Assembly: GCF_021261325.1 (NCBI RefSeq)
Contig: NZ_JAJSBI010000024.1
Location: 1-64,000 of the forward strand
Direction: 5' to 3'
Length of the DNA: 64,000 bases
From: Streptomyces guryensis
Lineage (GTDB): Bacteria > Actinomycetota > Actinomycetes > Streptomycetales > Streptomycetaceae
Positions 60,215-64,000 of the stretch are shown here, one piece after another. The position numbers and the translations under genes are program-made. How positions within the stretch are numbered: the stretch's first letter is position 1; every line of letters begins with the position of its first letter. The notes beneath the pieces were generated by a model. It saw nothing but the letters and a program-made list of their open reading frames with translations. It had not been told where the DNA came from and made no database searches.

Positions 60215-60822
60215 CCGCGTCCTTCGCCGCGGGTCCGAGCGACCCGACCGTACAGCCGGTACCCGCCTCCGTCGTGGCACAGGTGGACGCCGCCGACACG
60301 ACGCTCCACAACCCGAAACGGGCGGTGATCTCCCTCGGCGCGAACCTGGGCAACCGCCTGGAGACCCTCCAGGGCGCCATCGACGCCCTGGAGGACACCC
60401 CGGGCGTCCGCATCAAGGCGGTGTCCGGGGTGTACGAGACGGAGCCGTGGGGCGTCGAGCCCGGCAGCCAGCCCGCGTACTTCAACGCGGTCGTCGTCCT
60501 GAAGACCACTCTGCCGCCGTCCTCACTGCTGGAGCGGGCCCATGCCGTCGAGGAGGCGTTCCATCGGGTGCGGGACGAGCGCTGGGGCGCGCGCACGCTC
60601 GACGTCGACATCGTCTCGTACGCGGACGTCATCGACGACGACCCACACCTCACGCTGCCGCACCCGCGCGCGCACGAGCGTGCCTTCGTCCTCGCCCCCT
60701 GGCACGACATGGAACCCGAGGCGCAGCTGCCCGGGCGCGGCGCGGTCGCCGTTCTCCTCGACGCCGTCACCCGCGACGGCGTGACACCGCGCAAGGACCT
60801 GGAACTCCACCTGCCCGACTAG
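60211..60822 (+). CDS. folK: 2-amino-4-hydroxy-6-hydroxymethyldihydropteridine diphosphokinase
   Basis: Pyrophosphorylates the FolB product to give the FolP substrate. 203 residues, with an N-terminal extension of about 35 residues. Family text: AVISLGANLGNRLETLQGAI, VYETEPWG, YFNAVVVLKT and the metal-binding RWGARTLDVDIVSY, then LPHPRAHERAFVLAPW. Translationally coupled to folB. Confidence 0.96.
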   Translation: MTASFAAGPSDPTVQPVPASVVAQVDAADTTLHNPKRAVISLGANLGNRLETLQGAIDALEDTPGVRIKAVSGVYETEPWGVEPGSQPAYFNAVVVLKTTLPPSSLLERAHAVEEAFHRVRDERWGARTLDVDIVSYADVIDDDPHLTLPHPRAHERAFVLAPWHDMEPEAQLPGRGAVAVLLDAVTRDGVTPRKDLELHLPD

Positions 60823-60890
60823 TCGTTAAGGTCAGGACGACCACTGTCCGCGGGACGGTCCGCAGGACCCGGGGGAGCTGAAGGGACACC

Positions 60891-61376
60891 GTGAGAGAGC
60901 TGCGCATCAGGGTGCTGGCCGGCGTTTTCGTCGTGGCCGGAATCCTGTCCTGGGCGGGCGCCCGCCTCTGGAACTCGATCGGGACCCTCCCCAGCGTCCC
61001 CCTCGCCGCCCCCATCGTCCTCGCCCTGATCGCGGTGGTGCTGACGGCCACGGCGCTCTCCCTGCGCGGCCGTTTCAAGGCCCAGCGCGAGCGCCTCCCC
61101 GAGGCCAAGGGCGTCGACCCGCTGATGGCGGCCCGCGCGGTCGTCTTCGGTCAGGCCAGCGCCCTGGTCGCCGCCCTGGTCGCCGGCATGTACGGCGGCA
61201 CGGGCGTCTTCCTCCTGGAGCTCCTCGACATCCCGGCCCGCCGTGACCAGGCCATCTACGCCGGCTTCGCGGTCGTGGCGGGCATCGCGGTGATAGTGGC
61301 GGCCATCTTCCTGGAGCGGGTGTGCCGGCTCCCGGAGGACGACGAGAACAACAACGGGGCGGCGTCGGCGGCCTGA
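60891..61376 (+). CDS. DUF3180 membrane protein
   Basis: A 161-residue protein with four membrane segments (about residues 5-23, 38-58, 88-108, 122-140), a basic loop (RGRFKAQRERLPEAKG) and an acidic tail. DUF3180 proteins follow folK in many actinobacteria; their role is unknown. AAGGGA stands 5 nt before the GTG. The 68-bp gap from folK has no terminator, so it probably ends the fol transcript. Confidence 0.88.
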   Translation: MRELRIRVLAGVFVVAGILSWAGARLWNSIGTLPSVPLAAPIVLALIAVVLTATALSLRGRFKAQRERLPEAKGVDPLMAARAVVFGQASALVAALVAGMYGGTGVFLLELLDIPARRDQAIYAGFAVVAGIAVIVAAIFLERVCRLPEDDENNNGAASAA

Positions 61377-61577
61377 CCCTGACGTGGGCGCCGTCTCGAT
61401 GTCTCGGTGAACCACCCGCGGAAATCGGTGCCGCATGTGATGCGCGTCGCCGCCCGCGTATTGCCGCATGGCGTCGGCGAGGTACGACGAAGCCACCCGC
61501 ACTCGAAAGCCCGGCACGTCTCGCGAGGCACCCGGAAGGGCGGGGCACTGGCTCCAGTCGAGCGGGCGGCAATCGGG

Positions 61578-62183
61578 TTATCGAGCCATGATCAGGCTCA
61601 TTGCCTCATTGCGGGTAGCAGGATCGCGCAGCTGGCCACGCACGGCCGACGTTATGGTCTTCGCCCCGGGCTTCCGGACACCCCGCATCGACATACACAT
61701 GTGCTCGCACTCGACGACGACGATGACCCCACGCGGTTCCAGGATCTGCATGAGCGAGTCGGCGATCTGCGTGGTGAGTCGTTCCTGCACCTGAGGCCGA
61801 CGAGCGTAGACGTCCACGAGCCGGGCCAGCTTCGAGAGACCCGTGATCTTGCCGTCAATGGACGGAATGTACCCAACATGGGCAACTCCGACAAATGGCA
61901 CGAGATGGTGTTCACAGCTGCTGAGGACTTCGATGTCCTTCACGAGCACCATCTCGTCGTGCCCGAGGTCGAACGTCGTCGTCAGCACGTCCTCGGGCTT
62001 CTGCCACAGGCCCCCGAAAATCTCCCGGTACGCCCGCGCCACCCGCGCAGGTGTCTCCCGCAGGCCCTCCCGGTCAGGGTCCTCGCCTACCGCGATCAGC
62101 AGTTCGCGTACGGCGTTCTCGGCGCGCTTCTCGTCGAACTCACCGATCGGGCCCTCGCCGTTCAGCGTCACGGGGTCGGTCAT
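61578..62183 (-). CDS. folE: GTP cyclohydrolase I
   Basis: First step of pterin synthesis: GTP to dihydroneopterin triphosphate. 201 residues. Zinc and active-site text VLSSCEHHLVPFVGVAHVGY, ITGLSKLARLVDVYARRPQV, VECEHMCMSMRGVRKPGAKT with Cys and His ligands all present. The ATG follows GAGG at 6 nt. It converges with the fol operon and lies just after ftsH. Confidence 0.97.
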   Translation of the reverse strand: MTDPVTLNGEGPIGEFDEKRAENAVRELLIAVGEDPDREGLRETPARVARAYREIFGGLWQKPEDVLTTTFDLGHDEMVLVKDIEVLSSCEHHLVPFVGVAHVGYIPSIDGKITGLSKLARLVDVYARRPQVQERLTTQIADSLMQILEPRGVIVVVECEHMCMSMRGVRKPGAKTITSAVRGQLRDPATRNEAMSLIMAR

Positions 62184-62247
62184 GTGGTGCCTCGTTCCTG
62201 TGCGGGTCACGCGTGCGGGCCACGCGCCTCGTCTGCGATCTGGCTGA

Positions 62248-62289
62248 AATGCCGCACCCCCCAGGCTAGAACCTGGGGGGCGCGGCATT
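62248..62289 (-). terminator. Intrinsic terminator between ftsH and folE
   Basis: Arms 62248-62265 and 62272-62289 pair over 18 bp with one mismatch and a 6-nt loop (CTAGAA). It makes folE a separate unit. Confidence 0.85.
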
Positions 62290-62326
62290 CATTCCGGGCC
62301 TGGTGCGGCCGTCGGGAGAGCGGTGA

Positions 62327-64000
62327 TCAGCTCTCCGGGCGGTCCTCCGGGGCCGTCTCGATCGCCGGGGCGGACTCCGCCGCCGTCGACTTGGCGGTGC
62401 TGATCGCCGGGGTCGCGCCGTTGGCGCCGTTCGTCAGTGCGAGTTCCTTCGGGGAGAGCACCGGCGGACGGGTGGACGGCGTGCGGCGGGAGGAGCCGGT
62501 CCAGGCGGGCCTGGCGGGGCGCTTGACGATGGCGGAGAAGACCTCGGCGATCTCCTCCTTGCCCAGCGTCTCCTTCTCCAGCAGCTGCAGCACGAGGTTG
62601 TCGAGGACGTCGCGGTTCTCGACCAGGATCTCCCAGGCCTCGTTGTGCGCGTTCTCGATGAGCTTCTTGACTTCCTCGTCCACCAGCGCGGCGACCTCTT
62701 CCGAGTAGTCGCGCTGGTGAGCCATCTCACGTCCGAGGAACGGCTCGGTGTTGTCGCCGCCGAACTTGATGGCGCCCAGGCGCTCGGTCATGCCGTACTG
62801 CGTGACCATCGCGCGGGCCGTGGCGGTGGCCTTCTCGATGTCGTTCGCGGCGCCCGTGGTGGGGTCGTGGAAGACCAGTTCCTCGGCCGCCCGGCCACCC
62901 AGCATGTAGGCGAGCTGGTCCAGCATCTCGTTGCGGGTGGTCGAGTACTTGTCCTCGTCCGGCAGCACCATCGTGTAGCCGAGGGCACGGCCTCGCGACA
63001 GGATCGTGATCTTGTGGACCGGGTCGGAGTTGGGGGAAGCCGCCGCGACCAGGGCGTGGCCGCCCTCGTGGTACGCGGTGATCTTCTTCTCCTTGTCCGA
63101 CATGATCCGGGTCCGCTTCTGCGGGCCCGCGACCACGCGGTCGATCGCCTCGTCCAGCATGGAGTTGTCGATCAGCTTCTTGTCGCTGCGGGCCGTGAGC
63201 AGTGCGGCCTCGTTGAGGACGTTGCTCAGGTCGGCACCGGTGAAGCCCGGGGTGCGGCGGGCGACGGCCGAGAGGTCGACGTCCGGGGCGACCGGCTTGC
63301 CCTTCTGGTGGACCTTGAGGATCTCCAGACGGCCCTGCAGGTCCGGCGGGTCGACCGCGATCTGGCGGTCGAAACGGCCCGGGCGCAGCAGCGCCGGGTC
63401 GAGGATGTCCGGCCGGTTCGTCGCGGCGATGAGAATCACACCGCCCTTGACGTCGAAGCCGTCCATCTCGACGAGCAGCTGGTTCAGCGTCTGCTCGCGC
63501 TCGTCGTGACCGCCGCCGAGGCCGGCACCACGGTGGCGGCCGACCGCGTCGATCTCGTCGACGAAGACGATCGCCGGGGCGTTCGCCTTGGCCTGCTCGA
63601 ACAGGTCGCGGACCCGGGAGGCACCGACACCGACGAACATCTCGACGAAATCGGAACCGGAGATCGAGTAGAAGGGGACCCCTGCCTCGCCGGCCACGGC
63701 ACGCGCGAGCAGCGTCTTGCCGGTACCGGGACGGCCGTAGAGGAGCACGCCCTTGGGGATCTTGGCGCCGACGGCCTGGAACTTCGCCGGCTCCTGCAGG
63801 AACTCCTTGATCTCGTGGAGCTCCTCGACGGCCTCGTCACAGCCCGCGACGTCCGAGAACGTCGTCTTGGGGGTGTCCTTGGTGATGAGCTTGGCCTTTG
63901 ACTTGCCGAAGTTCATGACCCGGGAGCCGCCGCCCTGCATCTGATTCATCAGGAACAGGAAGACGACCACGATCAGGACGAAGGGGAGCAGGGAGAGCAG
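62327..64000 (-). CDS. ftsH: ATP-dependent zinc metalloprotease FtsH, 5' end beyond the window
   Basis: Membrane AAA+ protease; about 557 residues are visible and the N-terminal membrane part is cut by the window edge. The last residues before the edge (LPFVLIVVVFLFLMNQMQGG) are the second membrane segment. Then come Walker A GRPGTGKT, Walker B FVDEIDAVG, the second region of homology (ATNRPDILDPALLRPGRFDR) and the zinc site AYHEGGHALVA. A long Pro/Ala-rich tail follows. It degrades misfolded membrane and short-lived cytosolic proteins. Confidence 0.96.
   Translation of the reverse strand: MLSLLPFVLIVVVFLFLMNQMQGGGSRVMNFGKSKAKLITKDTPKTTFSDVAGCDEAVEELHEIKEFLQEPAKFQAVGAKIPKGVLLYGRPGTGKTLLARAVAGEAGVPFYSISGSDFVEMFVGVGASRVRDLFEQAKANAPAIVFVDEIDAVGRHRGAGLGGGHDEREQTLNQLLVEMDGFDVKGGVILIAATNRPDILDPALLRPGRFDRQIAVDPPDLQGRLEILKVHQKGKPVAPDVDLSAVARRTPGFTGADLSNVLNEAALLTARSDKKLIDNSMLDEAIDRVVAGPQKRTRIMSDKEKKITAYHEGGHALVAAASPNSDPVHKITILSRGRALGYTMVLPDEDKYSTTRNEMLDQLAYMLGGRAAEELVFHDPTTGAANDIEKATATARAMVTQYGMTERLGAIKFGGDNTEPFLGREMAHQRDYSEEVAALVDEEVKKLIENAHNEAWEILVENRDVLDNLVLQLLEKETLGKEEIAEVFSAIVKRPARPAWTGSSRRTPSTRPPVLSPKELALTNGANGATPAISTAKSTAAESAPAIETAPEDRPES

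Noticed and set aside
61377..61577. A minus-strand coding remnant between the DUF3180 gene and folE
   Set aside because: Short peptide-like text (VASSYLADAMRQYAGGDAHH) is visible, but there is no start with a ribosome site and no recognisable family.

Overview
The window is high-GC actinobacterial DNA and reads as the core chromosome of a Streptomyces. Several gene blocks match the order I remember from S. coelicolor: sigE-cseA-cseB-cseC, clpC with the SCO3374-type gene and lsr2, nadB-nadC-coaX, and folP-folB-folK with folE and ftsH. Most starts are GTG or ATG, many genes overlap by GTGA or ATGA, and there is no insertion sequence, phage gene, CRISPR array or biosynthetic cluster. The species is not identified.

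Left part (1-24.0 kb). The left edge is the promoter and leader zone of a ribosomal RNA operon that points left, out of the window. Back to back with it is trpS, preceded by a 13-codon leader peptide with two adjacent Trp codons and a three-segment attenuator. Then follow a GlxA/AraC regulator, a cysteine hydrolase, proC, an ABC exporter pair, a SulP transporter, a methyltransferase, small membrane and SH3 proteins, a Ser/Thr kinase with an extracellular beta-propeller, ilvD, a TetR regulator coupled to a sugar-phosphate isomerase, a Ppx/GppA phosphatase, a Cys-rich protein, an unusual sigma-like protein fused to a membrane-anchored BACON domain, and the genome-maintenance genes radA, disA and a MutY-type glycosylase.

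Middle part (24.0-38.7 kb). The SigE cell-envelope stress operon (sigma factor, lipoprotein CseA, response regulator CseB, sensor kinase CseC) is followed by a decayed methyltransferase, a divergent MFS/TetR pair with a long inverted-repeat operator, an M23 peptidase with an attenuator-like 5' leader, a secreted HAD phosphatase, clpC with a ClgR-type site upstream, an SCO3374-type protein, the nucleoid protein gene lsr2, an ArgA-like acetyltransferase, a BlaI/CopY repressor and two small proteins.

Right part (38.7-64 kb). A minus-strand cofactor cluster (DUF2520 protein, panC, nadB, nadC, coaX) makes pantothenate, NAD and CoA precursors. Next come a threonine-aldolase-type enzyme, an ArsR-like regulator with a 27-bp palindromic operator, a two-component system, a MidA-type methyltransferase facing an orphan nuoD, two bPH2-domain membrane proteins, a coiled-coil membrane protein, an esterase, an MprF-like lysyltransferase with a SigE-type promoter, the folate cluster (folP, NTF2-like, folB, folK, DUF3180, folE) and the 5'-truncated ftsH at the right edge.

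Themes that recur: many genes look leaderless, with a TANNNT hexamer 6-7 nt before the start codon; promoters resembling the PafBC/RecA-NDp DNA-damage motif lie before radA and before folB; and envelope stress (sigE-cse) is linked to mprF by a visible SigE-type promoter.
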